The notes under the pieces were generated by a model that made no database searches, was not told the origin of the DNA, and saw nothing but the letters and a program-made list of their open reading frames with translations. Shown here in pieces: positions 9,755 to 20,280 of a stretch of 64,000 nt of DNA (positions are counted from its first letter, which is position 1; each line of letters starts with the position of its first letter). The DNA lies in contig NC_057798.1 of NCBI RefSeq assembly GCF_018294505.1, positions 373,182,081 through 373,246,080 of the forward strand, written 5' to 3'. The DNA is from Triticum aestivum. Its lineage: Eukaryota > Streptophyta > Magnoliopsida > Poales > Poaceae. The translations under genes were made by a program, and so were the position numbers.

Positions 9755-9978
9755 CTAGGACGTGGTTCAAAGAGGAAAGGAGTGGGGGAAGTAGTGGGAA
9801 AAGTTGTATATAGCATGAATCTAGGACGTGGTTCAAAGTGGAAATGAAGGGGGAAAGTTGTATAGCATGAATCTAGGACGTGGTTCAAAGAGGAAAGGAA
9901 TGGGGGAAAGTAGTGGGGAAAGTTGTATCGCATAAATCTAGGACGTGGTTCAAAGAGGAAAGGAAGGGGCGAAAGTAC
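9755..9978. repeat. 52-66 bp tandem repeat, 4 units
   Basis: Units start at 9755, 9821, 9873 and 9938 with CTAGGACGTGGTTCAAAG and continue with AGGAAAGGA and GGGGAAAGT. Unit 2 lacks about 13 bases. It lies in what would be the first intron after the donor at 9701. Confidence 0.9.
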
Positions 9979-10290
9979 TAGTACAGACTGGCTATCCAGC
10001 ACCTAGGTTGGTCGAAAAGGGAAAACAATGACAAACACAGTACGCACATCTGTAACAAACTGATCTTTTGTTTTGGGGGACAAGGCTGTAGAGTTTGAGT
10101 AGGACTAGATTTGATGCACTCACATAGGGAAAGGTGTCTAAAGATAAAAAACTGGGACCAACACAAATATGCTCCTTGGTTGTTTGTTCTTTGTTGCAAC
10201 AGACTATGCATGACCACAGTACATCGGTAGATGCACATGGTGCTGGTGCATCCACTGTCCCGTGCAACTCATTAGCTGTTGTTAATCTAA

Positions 10291-10601
10291 GGCCCTGTTT
10301 GGTTAAAAACTCCCTAGTCCCTACCTGCTTGGTTCCAGGGACTAAACATGGACTAGAGGTTATTAAATGACATGCTAAAAGACCATGTTACCCCTAGTAA
10401 TGAACTAATAGAGACAATGTGTGATGCGTGGCAGGGGCAACTGTTGGAAAAAGTCCCAAAAAGACTCCCTCGGGGTCTTCTTTTTTTAGTCCCAAATGCC
10501 CACTTTTAGTCCCTAAAAGTCCCTCCTGTTCGGTTTAGATGGGACTGACACGGAGTTTTTTTAGTCCCTACACCAAAATGTCCCTGTAAACAAACACCCT
10601 C
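10291..10601. mobile_element. Harbinger/Tourist-type MITE
   Basis: Flanked by TAA at 10288-10290 and 10602-10604. The left end is GGCCCTGTTTGGTT and the right end, reverse-complemented, is GAGGGTGTTTGTTT. The interior has AGTCCCTA-type repeats on both strands, typical of grass Tourist-like elements. A 3-bp TAA duplication is the PIF/Harbinger signature. Confidence 0.75.
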
Positions 10602-10877
10602 TAATAATGCCGCTGGAAAATTGATGCAATGCCATAGTTAAAAGCAAATTACATGTTCAACGAATTTTATTGTTAATATAATCTCTATGTTAATATTAAT
10701 CAATGCCACCGTTTGAGAAATGCTATTGTCGCTTTCTTTCCCATTTAGATAAGGTAGATGCTTCTTTTTGTTGGCTTCTGTGTCATCCACCATTATTGAC
10801 CACTAATTGTTTCCTTTGCACCTCTGTGTAAACAGGGTTATCTACTTCACCTCGTTGCCATTGTGACCTTTTGTTGC

Positions 10878-10918
10878 ACTGCACAAAACACTTTTGTTTT
10901 AAGAGTGTTTTGTGCAGT
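10878..10918. repeat. perfect 15-bp inverted repeat (hairpin)
   Basis: ACTGCACAAAACACT at 10878-10892 and its exact reverse complement at 10904-10918, with an 11-base loop. Both arms are copies of the dispersed motif. It is not followed by a T tract and is not a bacterial-type terminator. Confidence 0.85.
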
Positions 10919-11329
10919 TCAACCAAAATGTCACACCGACAATGTTGCTTGATTGCTTGATCTTAGTGGAACTACACAAGGGGAGATCTTACTTCCCATC
11001 CGTGTTGGCAAATTTGGTTCAGATCTTCTTCTTGTGAGTTGTTTGAATTCCGCATCATGAGAGTTCAGTACTAGCCTTCTTTCACATGATTCTGCAGTGT
11101 GCTTTCATATGTTCTGCTACTTGTATGATGATTTTGCTTGATTTTAGTGAACTGCACAAATGGAGACAAGACTTCCAATCTGTATGTGCACCGTAATATC
11201 CCATTGAAGTAAGATAAGGATATTTCACAACTGTTGGCCTGTATTTTGCCACTTTCATCAGAAAATTAATGTCATTGTTTAGTGCTATACGTGTGCTCCC
11301 TAATTGACATGCCAAATCTTACATTGAAG

Positions 11330-11425
11330 GCGAAGCTTGTCTGTTATTGAACCAAGTGATGAAGGGGAAGAACAAGCGGAAAAACAAAAATCAACTCCCG
11401 GTGCTGTAATGAAGCACTAGAACTG
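11330..11425 (+). pseudogene. exon remnant with acidic linker, B3-type gene
   Basis: The frame beginning near 11347 reads IEPSDEGEEQAEKQKSTPGA before stopping, an acidic, lysine-rich linker of the kind found between B3 domains in grass REM proteins. It lies about 500 bases upstream of the better-supported exon at 11926. The exon boundaries are not certain. Confidence 0.35.
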
Positions 11426-11925
11426 TGATGACACAAGTAATGATATAGTTTTGCATCTTAATTTATTGCTATGGATGTAATGAGTAATTGTTTTGCCACT
11501 GATTTGATGACACTCTTAATGTAATACATAATTATCTCTACTTGTGCAAGGGATCTTCTTTGAAGATACCATATATTTTAGTGGAACTGCACAAAAAGAT
11601 GTTGGAAACATTAAACTAATCGAGGAGTATATAGTAAGCATGGCCACCACAGTAGATAGCAACAGATGGTTCCGGAGAAGTGCTTGATCTGTATGCTCTA
11701 CACAATAAGCCTCCTGACAAAGGTTGGTACTCGCCCACTAATTCATCCATATGATTGAGCTTTGTCATCTATATTGGTGTTGTGCTACTGTTTAGATACT
11801 GTCATGAAAAAGTGGTATTGTCCTTGAGAAGTGCTTCATCTGTGTTGTTTTAAATATTTCCTTTCCTTTTTTCGAGCAAATAGGGATGCTAGCATTTAGT
11901 TGTCCTCTTGTCTTTTCACAACAGG

Positions 11926-12265
11926 ATCATATTCCTCTGAAGAAGAATATGGAGTACGTGAAGTGACTAGTTCCGATTATGCCAGGATGAAGAAGCCATG
12001 TCTATCTTCTCGTTAGAAGGAGCAGTTGAAGGATGGTTACATTACTCCCCACAAGACCAAACTAACTTCAGCTCAGAAGGACTGACAAATCTCCATTTTT
12101 TTGCTGTGATGCGCGAGTACAATGTTGTTCTAGGATTCTCATCGGAAGGAGCAGTTGAAGGATGGTTACATTACTCCCCACAAGACCAAACTAACTTCAA
12201 CTCAGAAGGACTGACAAATCTCCATTTTTTGCTCTGATGCGCGAGTACAATGTTGTTCTAAGATT
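11926..12265 (+). pseudogene. B3/REM-type transcription factor exon, broken and tandemly duplicated
   Basis: After an acceptor-like CAACAG (about 11920) the frame reads a serine/acidic linker (SYSSEEEYGV), then KKPCLSSR followed by a TAG, then KEQLKDGYITPHKTKLTSAQ, another stop, and a shifted FFAVMREYNV segment. The order linker, LT/LSxxQK helix, then VAVM-like strand is that of the region leading into a C-terminal B3 domain in grass REM proteins. The core between the two parts is missing. A 129-bp segment (units at 12016 and 12145) is tandemly duplicated with few differences, and the second unit has lost one T, shifting the frame. The gene is dead. I am fairly sure of B3-type origin and unsure of the subfamily. 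Confidence 0.5.
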
Positions 12266-12918
12266 CTTTCTGGTGAGTTCCATTTTTCTAAAAGTGTGCT
12301 CTACATGGACCATGTAGGTGCCTGTTTAAACTATCAATTCATAGTACATTTTGCTTTATACTAATCACTTTTTTTGTATTTGTGCAAACAGGGGTGATCA
12401 GCTTGATTTCAATGGGAACTGCACAAAATATTCAAGAATACATCAAATCATTCATTTCCACCACAAGAAAGGAGGTGCCGATAAGTTCAAGGTGTTGCAA
12501 CATATAAGGGCGAAATCATACAAGCTACGCGCGAATTTGGTTGATTTTGGTGGAACTGCACAAAAAGAACAGTTGGTTTATTTAGCACGAGGTGCCATGT
12601 CAATGTCCGAACTGATGGCAAACCCTGCCCATTCCACAATCGTAGGCATTTGATATTTTGGAACGGGACAACCTTGTCAAATTTTGCTCATTGATTTTAA
12701 GACATGCGTTTGATATTTTCGAATGGGACGCCCTTGCTGTCAGCAGCATCGATCAATTTTTTCTTTATTCTTTAGTTGTGTAGTAAATATTGCCTCTGAC
12801 ATGTGAGTCGCTGAGATGCATAGTTATCGATTGTTTTGAATGTTCTCTATGAATTGCCAGCCCTGTGTGTTTGATTGCAATGTACAGAAACGCTAAAAAG
12901 CTGCTCAAACTCTTTGTA

Positions 12919-13037
12919 CTCCTTATGTTCCTTTTTACTTCGCACATTGTGAAAGTGCATACTTTTTTGTATAAGATTGGTCAAAGTAGAGATACTTTGA
13001 CTGCAGACAAAACTTGTATAGAAAGGACCGGAGGGAG
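12919..13037. mobile_element. Stowaway MITE (119 bp)
   Basis: Flanked by TA at 12917 and 13038. The left end (CTCCTTATGTTCCTTTTTAC) and right end (GACCGGAGGGAG) are diverged inverted repeats. Confidence 0.75.
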
Positions 13038-13306
13038 TACATGTGAAACTGATGCAAACGAGGTGATCACCCTGGGAATAATGCTAGTACGTATTGTTTT
13101 GCATGTTCATCCAATGCTACTGATACAGGAATTCGAACTAATCGAAATAAATTCATTCATACACGGTCGGATTTCATATAAACATGCCGGATTTCATTAC
13201 ATTTCATCCATTCTTCAACTAAAAAGCGCTGGAGCTATAATTAATTAACCGAAGCTACCCACCGGTGTCCCGCTGAGCCGAACAGAAGCTTTGGTGACTT
13301 AAATGC

Positions 13307-13369
13307 AGGTGCAGTTGCATAACTGACATGTGGCCTGTTGGGCCAACGTGTCAGTCAGCCAACTGCACC
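13307..13369. repeat. interrupted 63-bp inverted repeat
   Basis: GGTGCAGTTG pairs with CAACTGCACC, ACTGACA with TGTCAGT, and GGCC with GGCC around a short loop, giving a hairpin with small bulges. It could be the core of a small foldback element. A microRNA precursor is possible but unsupported. Confidence 0.55.
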
Positions 13370-13585
13370 AGTAGTTAAGTAGAAGCAGCATTCTTCTCCA
13401 GCGCAGCTCTCCGACTCCACGTCACCGCCAAGAAGCTAACCGGCCGTCAATGGTCAACCCGCCTAGCTTGGCTTCAACCGGAGGGTAGCAGCGGTGGCCT
13501 TACTTGGACCCGAGCGGCAGTGACCTACCATGTTCTACTCTTCCTCGTTTTCTGTGTGGCACGGCCTCATTGGCAACGGGGCGAG

Positions 13586-13830
13586 GCCTCGGCGGAGCTG
13601 GCGATGTCCTCTATCTCGTTGCCGGCGGGTGGCGCCTCGGCGGAGCGGTGAAAATCCTCCCCCATGTTGCCGGCAGGGTGGGGCCTTGGCTGAGCCGATG
13701 ATGTCCTCTGCCTTGTTGTTGGCGGGGTGGGGCCTCGGTGGAGCCGGTGGTGTCCTCTGCCTCGTTGTTGGCACCGCGAGGCCTCGGCGGAGCAGGGCCT
13801 CATCGACGCCAGCAGAGCGGTGACTCGCCG
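13586..13830. repeat. 48-49 bp GC-rich minisatellite, 5 units
   Basis: Units begin at 13586, 13634, 13683, 13732 and 13781 with GCCTCGGCGGAGC-like sequence and contain GTCCTCTGCCTCGTTG. The array directly follows, on the minus strand, the end of the gene at 13800-14342 and overlaps its last codons, so it may have extended or replaced its original 3' end. Confidence 0.8.
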
Positions 13831-14342
13831 GAGCCGGCATTGTCCTCTGCCTCGTCCTCGGTCTCGCCAAACAGCGCCTCGCCCGCTTCATCTCCCTCTT
13901 TGTAGGCGGTCGCAGCCTCCGCCATGCGCATGCGGTACCGCCAGCGCTCGAGGCGGCCCTTGCGGGCGGAGCGGTATGAGTCGAGCAGCGCTTCCTGCTC
14001 CGCCCGCTCCGCGGTGATCTGCTCCTCCGCCTGCAGGTGCTCCTGGAGGAGATGGTGGTTGTAGGCGGCGTCGGCCTGCGCCTCCCGGAACTGCTCCTCA
14101 TGCATCTACCTCACCGTGTCCATATATTGGGCACGAGCCTCGCTAATGGTCATGGTGCAATGCACCGGCGAGGATGGCGCGGAGGAGGGGGTTGGCGCTA
14201 GATCATCAACTACCATGTTCTCCATTGGAACATTGTCGTCCTCCGGCTGCCTGCCGGCTAATCGGTCGGCAGTAATGGCTGCCATCTCCTTGTGGTCCGT
14301 CGTCCGCCTGTCCTGAAGAGCGCTGGAGCGTGAGGAAGCCAT
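13800..14342 (-). pseudogene. gene of unknown function, one premature stop
   Basis: The ATG at 14340-14342 lies about 75 bases downstream of a TATA box and opens a frame of 180 codons, interrupted once by TAG at 14106-14108. Reading then continues in the same frame to TGA at 13800. The N-terminal half begins MASSRSSALQDRRTTDHKEM and has a proline/serine stretch. The second half is a charged, glutamate- and alanine-rich helix (QAEEQITAERAEQEAL, RKGRLERWRYRMRMAEA) suggesting a coiled coil. I recall similar hypothetical proteins in Triticeae, many associated with transposons, but cannot name a family. The stop may be a simple CAG or GAG to TAG change. Confidence 0.5.
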
Positions 14343-14413
14343 GGTGGGCAGTAGTGGTGTGGACAGGAGAAAGGGAACGGATGCGGATGACTGCGGCTAT
14401 GACCGGCGCAGCA

Positions 14414-14422
14414 GTTTATATA
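14414..14422 (-). promoter_or_regulatory. TATA box of the minus-strand gene
   Basis: TATATAAAC on the minus strand, about 72 bases before the ATG at 14342, in a GC-rich upstream region. Spacing and sequence fit a plant core promoter. Confidence 0.55.
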
Positions 14423-14639
14423 GCAATGGTGGGCGGCGGAGGGACGGACATGTGGCGCCAGAGTAGCCGCCTTGGCAACCGCGTATCATTAATGTGGGCG
14501 GCAGATGGACGGACGGACGACACTTGTGTCGTTTGAAGGCGGAGCAATCGCCTGGACCGGGAAGCGGGGTAGGTGGTGCTGATTGTTTCGGGCGGAAAGC
14601 GCGCGCGGGCGAGGAGATGACTTTACTTGGAGAGGATGA

Positions 14640-15162
14640 CAATGGGGACCCACCAGGGCCATAGCCTAACGTACGCAAGTGCCTCCTTATTATATACTAG
14701 TAGTATGTATGCACGTGCAATGCACATCTTAAAAGAATGGAGTGATTTTGGAGTGTGACTCAAAAAAAATATAATGGAGTGATTTTGATAAATGGAATTC
14801 CACCCACAATTGTTTTTAATATTCATACAAAAAAAGTGTACATTAACATATAAAACACTGGTGGTTCCTTAAAAAACTGTATGGTACTCTATTATTTTTT
14901 TCTTCCCATTCTCCTCCCAAACCTTCTTATCTGGGCTCAAGTCGTCATGCGCTCAAGCAGTAAAATATAGCCCATGAGGCATCACATATGGGCCTTTCTT
15001 TTCCTGGAAGGGCCGCGTGAATATTCTAGAACACAGCAGAGGCAACACCAGTCTACTGTTCATGGCGAATCCGGCTGATCTTAGCCCTTGGATTTTGGAG
15101 ACCAACGGTTATGATTGAAGCTCTGGATCCATCTCAAAACTGATACACTATATAGTAGTATA
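14640..15162. other. AT-rich intergenic stretch, no gene
   Basis: GGGACCCACC and GCAAGTGCCTCCTTATTA near 14652-14690 recur at about 16775-16830, so part of this region is related to the CACTA-associated repeats. TATATACTAGTAGTATG (14691) and ACTATATAGTAGTATAG (15148) are roughly inverted and might bound a small transposon. Confidence 0.35.
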
Positions 15163-15168
15163 GATATG

Positions 15169-15236
15169 GATATAGATATAGATATAGATATAGATATAGA
15201 TATAGATATAGATATAGATATAGATATAGATATATA
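15169..15236. repeat. (GATATA)n microsatellite
   Basis: Eleven nearly perfect hexamer units. Confidence 0.95.
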
Positions 15237-16064
15237 AAACTATAATTTATTTTGCTTCCTCCTGGTTTCCTGACATCACGGTCCCACACCATTGTCAACC
15301 TATGTACTAGTCAATAAACGAGAGAATTGCACAAGAAGCGGACGACAGCTAGGACCAAGCAGCTCGAGCAGTATTTGTGTTTTTGAGGTGTGAGCACTGT
15401 AGAGTTTTTCGATATTTAGCCCAGATATTAATTTTTCTCCTCTGAACAACAACAAAAACATCGCTATAGGTATTAACTGGGCTGGCTGTGGCCCGTCTAG
15501 CCCAGGCTAGATATCCAGCCCAGATATTAATTTTTTTTCAAGCTGAAAATGGCTAGCCCAGCTATACTTTTTTAGGAATACCCACGCAAGGTCAAGTTGT
15601 TATTTTCCGCCCCGCTGGGCCGCAAATCTTTCCTAGGAGGGATGCATTAGGCTTAAGAAGAAAATGGGCTTTAAGAAATAATAAATGGGATGTAATTATA
15701 AAACTGGGCAGTAACTATAAAAAATGCACCAAACACATAATTACTTTATAAAATATTATTTTTGGATATTGAAAATTTTAATTTCATTAATTGTTGCGAG
15801 CGCAATGTTTCGTTGGATTTCTATGTAATATAAATTTATATTGAAATTGTATTTAATCTGACTAGAAATTTTGGGATAAAAATATTTCGGATCCCATCAA
15901 AATGTGGGAAATTTTATTGAATTCTGTTTTGAACGGTTGGTTGAAATGGGCTGTACTTTGAACAAACTGTAAATGGGATGTAGTAAATTCCATTAGAATT
16001 CAAAAACGGGCTGCACATTCTTACAAATCTCAAATGGGCTATAAGTTCTCTGCCACACACTTCT
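15237..16064. other. repetitive AT-rich stretch, no gene
   Basis: Contains short recurring AAATGGGCT/GGGATGTA blocks (about 15665-16035) and a local duplication of AGCCCAGATATTAATTTTT at about 15418 and 15516. Probably transposon-derived. No ends were identified. Confidence 0.5.
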
Positions 16065-16774
16065 GGCCTTACTAAGTTGACGCGTCCCCTAAAAAACAGA
16101 ATTGATGCGTATGCAAGGCTTTGTTAACTTATAGCCAACACACGGTTCTAGCAGCAGTTGCCGTTGGATGTCCATCCAAGGGATGTCGTGCTTCTTCTTC
16201 AATCTCGGATATTCTAGCTTCACCCGCCCAAAAATGATTCCTCCCCCTGACATCTGGGGCACACCGTTTCGGAAGCTGGCCTGTGGGCCTACTAAGTTGA
16301 CGTACCAAGGGTTTTGTCAACTTAGTCAATATAAGCGATTCTAGCTGCAGTCACCGTACGATGTCCATCCAACGGCCGTCGTACTTCTTCAACCTCTGGT
16401 CTTCTTGCTCCAGCCGCCCAAAGCAGCGCTGGTCGTGCCGCCTGCTCCTGCCTCCCGTGGCCGGCTATGCTGCCGCGGAGGCCTCACCGCCACCTACTAC
16501 TCCCACCGCTGGCCAGGCCATCCCTCCACTCACCCACACCCCCTGTTATTCTGCAGCGACGGCAGCGCAGCCGAACCAGTGAACCCGCGTACTCCTCTCC
16601 GCGTGTGCATCCACTGTCGTGTCTTCCCCGGCTCCGCGTCGTCCCCTTCCTAGGCCTCACTGTCGTCCACCGCCGTGGTGCTCTCGGTGCGGCGTGGTCA
16701 ACATGGTCAAGGAACGACTTCCATCGGACGTGGACTGTACATGGAGAAGCTGACAGCTGGGTCCACGACAGCCG

Positions 16775-17165
16775 CAAGGAAGTGCCTCCTTATTACGCGC
16801 AAAATAATTATTCCTCCACCTGACAGCAGGGACCCACCGGACGGGCCACCGTATTTCGCGAAAAAATGATTCGCCCCCTACCTGCTGGGACCCACCAGCT
16901 ACATCTTCGCACGCAAGGAAGTGCGTCCGAAAAAAAATGATTCGCCCCCGTGACTACTAGGACCCACCAGCTACATCTTCGCACGCAAGGAAGTGCGTCC
17001 GAAAAAAAAATGATTCACCCCCCTGACTGCTGGGACCCACCAGCCACACCTTCGCAAACAAGGAAGTGTATCCGGGCAAAAAAAACGATTTGCCCCCCTG
17101 ACTGTTGGGACCCACCAGCTACATCTTCGCACGCAAGGAAGTGCCTGACAGTCGGGACCCACCTG
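16775..17165. repeat. about 72-bp tandem array with PCF/TCP-type sites
   Basis: Units share CAAGGAAGTGC (16775, 16914, 16986, 17059 variant, 17134) and GGGACCCACCAGC. GGACCCAC, which fits the PCF/TCP consensus GGNCCCAC, occurs at 16830, 16888, 16960, 17033, 17108 and 17155. Confidence 0.85.
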
Positions 17166-17421
17166 GTTGACGTATGTAGCATTGTCATTCTGGTCACGAC
17201 CATGTACATACATATATACTGGTGGATGTAGAGGCGCGCACGTGTCGATGTAGAGGCGCGCACGTAGCATGTACACGTACGTACAGCGGCCAGTGTGCAA
17301 GAAAGAAAATATGGCCACGTATGTGTACATACGGGCGGGGTCTCGAACGCCTACTCGCGCATACGTACGGCCAGGGCTCATGTACATGGCTGGGTCGGAA
17401 CGGAGAAACAGCGTCGTCATC

Positions 17422-17830
17422 GTGTTCATGGGGAGGCAACGGAATGCGTCATGTTCATGGGGAGGCAACGGAATGCGTCGTGTTCATCGGGAGGCAACGG
17501 AACGCGTGCGAGCCAACCGGCTGGGTCAGAACGGAATGCATGGTCGTGTTCATCAGGAGGGCTTGGACGGAACAGGCGATGGAAACGAGGCCTGGCATAC
17601 CGCAGAACGGAGGAAACGGCCTTGTGTCCTGTTCATCGGGAGGGGTGTGGCGTACCGCAAAACGGAGGAAACGGACCTCCTACGGTCGAAACGGGGGTCC
17701 TGTTCATCGGGAGGGGTGTGGCGTACTCCAAAATGGACGAAACGGACTTGTGTTGGAGCCTATGGTCGAAACGGGGGTCATGTTCATCGGGAGGGGTGTG
17801 GCGTACCGCAAAATGGGACTCCACGGGATA
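17422..17830. repeat. TGTTCATSGGGAGG repeat arrays
   Basis: Three 29-30 bp units start at 17422, 17452 and 17481 (TGTTCATGGGGAGGCAACGG). Longer units (TGTTCATCGGGAGGGGTGTG) start at 17630, 17701 and 17781. CTGTTCATCC blocks continue with lower regularity to about 18150. Confidence 0.8.
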
Positions 17831-18859
17831 CTGTTCATCTCCACCGTTGACCTCCTCCAACCTCCACGGGCCACGATCGACCTCCTCCAGCCTCCACGGG
17901 CTCCTGTTCATCCAGCCTCCACCACGCGCTACTCCACCGGCTACTGTTCAACCACCCCTCCACGGGCACCCCTCCACCACTGTTCATCCAGACCTCCACA
18001 CCACGGGGTCCTGTTCAACCACCCCTCCACGGGCACCCCTCCACCGTCTACTGTTCATCCAGCCCTCCACACCACAGGGTCCTGTTCATCCAGAGGCAAC
18101 GTCACCGCTCACTGTTCATCCAAACCCCCCCGCAACACTCACTGTTCATCCAATCGATCGGCTTCAGTTAGCAACAGTAGCAAAGGAATCGCTCGATCGG
18201 GTTCAGTTAACAGCCATCGATCGATCGTTCGGGTTCAGAAACGCGTAGCCTGCAGTGCAATCGCTCGGGTTCAGTTAGAGCCCAACGCCTCGCTCGGGTT
18301 CAGTTAGAGCCAATGCCTCGCACACACGGCGTACGTGTACGAGAGAAACACGCATCGCTCGGCCCCTGACCACCCCCCGTAACCGGGAACTCCCCGAAAT
18401 TTTCCTCGCCCTAGCTTCTACCACGGTTTTTCCATCATGGACGGCCCAAAGAATGTCATGCAGCTGCGTCTCCGTCCCGCCCAGGACGAAAAGCCCATTT
18501 TTTGTCATGATTTTTTGTAATAGAAGTAGGAGCCCACCACATCTATCATGATACCGGGTTTTGTCACAATTATCGTCATAGAAGTGTCATATGTATGACA
18601 GAAAAAAATTCGTTTGGTCCAAAATGTCACGGATGTCTCTTTTTTTTTGTAGTGTCACAGGGTGAATATAGTTGACTTGGTGGCGGAGATGGTACGCCAT
18701 ACGACCGCACATATGGGCGGGTGCGGTTGCATGGAACATCGTCTTTTGCTCTGCACATCCTATGGTGACTGCTTATTTTCCCATTTTGCTTCTTTCTCTT
18801 ATGGCAGGTGATTATCACTTTAATTGTGTGATTCCACTACCATTTTATGAGATTTCTTC

Positions 18860-20280
18860 CATATAATAATATTTGGTCGAAAAATCTTAACCTGAGGAAA
18901 AGAACAAAAGGAAGTGCGCGAACGCGGTAAAATCCCACAAAGCATACGCAGTAGGCACAAAAATACTAAACAAATAATCACATAATTTGGACTCATCAAC
19001 TCCCCCAAGCTTAAAGGTTTGCTCATCCCCTAGAAAATGCCATGACTTGTAATAAAGAGGTCATCTTAGTTATGAGATGTGGATAACTGAAAATGAATGA
19101 GCCCATCATAAATTCAAAATTTGCATCATATAATGGGATCTATCATGCACCATAATATCTCAGTTTTCATTAGATGAGTATGAAGGCTTCCACACCTTAC
19201 TACTAATCATTAAGAAGACGTTACTCAACTCTAAGTGGTAATGGCTCCATTCCTTCAGTTGGATAAGCTCTTATGGTTTACTGCTTTTACTCAAGTTATA
19301 TTTCCTTCTTCCCTTTTATTTCTTGAGTTACCAAGCCTACCTCATATCACTAGAATTTTTCTTTTTCCTTTTTCTCTCTTCGTGGTGTGATATGAATGGT
19401 ATGCTTGGTTGTCCAAGTTTGATTACTGGGAATTACAAAAAATATTTTAAACTTTAAATTTTGTTTTTACCATAAAGAAAGCTTGTCCTCTTTTCATACC
19501 TAGCTTATTAGTTTAAAGACTTTGCCAAGTATTCATGAAATAAAATGAAATGAAGGTCAATTCATCACATCAACTTGTCAACTTCTCATTCCTGATTGAT
19601 ACTAAAGATGTGGAAGACTTATAATCATCATCTAAAAACGAAAATATCTAGCACATGGAGATGCAAAATCATACTAAGAAAATTCATAAAGATTGTAATC
19701 TACCACTCATTAGATCATCCATGACTCAAAGGATAAAACTCATCCCTCTTATCAAGAAAGTATGACTGTCGTTACTTATTCAGGCTAAAAGAAAAACTAC
19801 TTAATAAAGTTCAACAGAAAAATAACAATAAGGGATACAATAGGGCCTCAAAATCCCCCCAAGCTTATCATGCTAAGCCGGCTGGATTCATTTAGTCTCC
19901 TTTTTATTGATACCAGAGTTCTCTTCTAGAGGTGTAGCGGTGATGTTGATGAGGGCATCAATCATGAGTTTGTTGGCAACTTGATGAGGACATCACTAAC
20001 AAAGTTACACCCACGGCCCCTACTACTGCATATACTGTACCAATTACTAGAGCTGGCGCACACCACTTAAATTACCAGGTACTTCCATTTCTTGGTAATG
20101 ATTCTAATGTTCACGAGAATATGATGTTTCCTAAATTGGATACATTTGTTTTGCTTATAAATGAAGGGCCAAACATGGACAAGAACGATGAACGTTGCAG
20201 CATGATCAAGCATGGAGAAGATGGCACGCGCAAGGGGAGTAAGAACGGAGTTTCTGGTGGAGTTTTCACCACTTTGGAGT
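18860..20280 (-). mobile_element. Gypsy remnant (J), minus orientation
   Basis: ACTCATCA/ACTCCCCCAAGCTT at 18991-19011 is, on the minus strand, a polypurine tract (AAGCTTGGGGGAGT) directly followed by an LTR start (TGATGAGT). It has the same arrangement as elements B and C. The LTR part left is about 140 bp (to about 18860). The rest is a non-coding, AT-rich 3' internal region, with another CCCCCCAAGCTTAT at about 19856. No pol reading frame remains. Element A begins at 20281. I cannot tell whether 27667-28601 is the continuation. 18655-18859 shows nothing recognisable. Confidence 0.5.

Larger units (their letters stand above)
10868..12565 (+). repeat. dispersed GGAACTGCACAAAA motif, seven further copies
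   Basis: Copies at about 10868 (direct) and 10906-10935 (inverted), then 10958, 11139, 11574, 12403 and 12541 (direct). The fullest form is TTGATTTTGGTGGAACTGCA plus CAAAA. The copies at 10958 and 11139 remain similar for about 45 bases and lie 181 bp apart, pointing to local duplication. Two copies (7018 and 12403) follow splice-acceptor-like AG sites. Confidence 0.65.
16065..18654. mobile_element. CACTA (En/Spm) transposon part with 3' terminus
   Basis: The plus strand ends in TTTTTGTAGTG at 18654. Reverse-complemented it starts CACTACAAAAA, the terminal repeat of Triticeae CACTA elements, followed inward by the familiar subterminal sequence (CATCCGTGACATTTTGG, GTCATACATATGACACTTC). Inside are arrays of short direct repeats as expected of CACTA subterminal regions: a diverged duplication at 16065-16400, a 72-bp array, 30-bp and 71-80-bp arrays near 17.4-17.8 kb, and TTCAGTTAG blocks near 18.2-18.3 kb. 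No transposase (TNP2-like) gene is present and no matching CACTA start was found upstream, so the left boundary is an estimate. The long open frames here (up to 361 codons) follow from composition and repetition. Confidence 0.55.

Noticed and set aside
9755..9978. CRISPR-like array
   Set aside because: The units are contiguous tandem repeats with no unique spacers, in a plant genome.
13307..13369. MicroRNA precursor
   Set aside because: A hairpin alone is too weak; no known mature sequence recognised and no expression evidence available.
13535..14101. Minus-strand frame of 188 codons
   Set aside because: Its start lies in a different frame from the gene with TATA and ATG at 14342, and most of it is read from the minisatellite.
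17222..18307. Plus-strand open frames of 317 and 361 codons
   Set aside because: They overlap in different frames over GC-rich tandem repeats of the CACTA subterminal region; the translations are repeat products without domain pattern.
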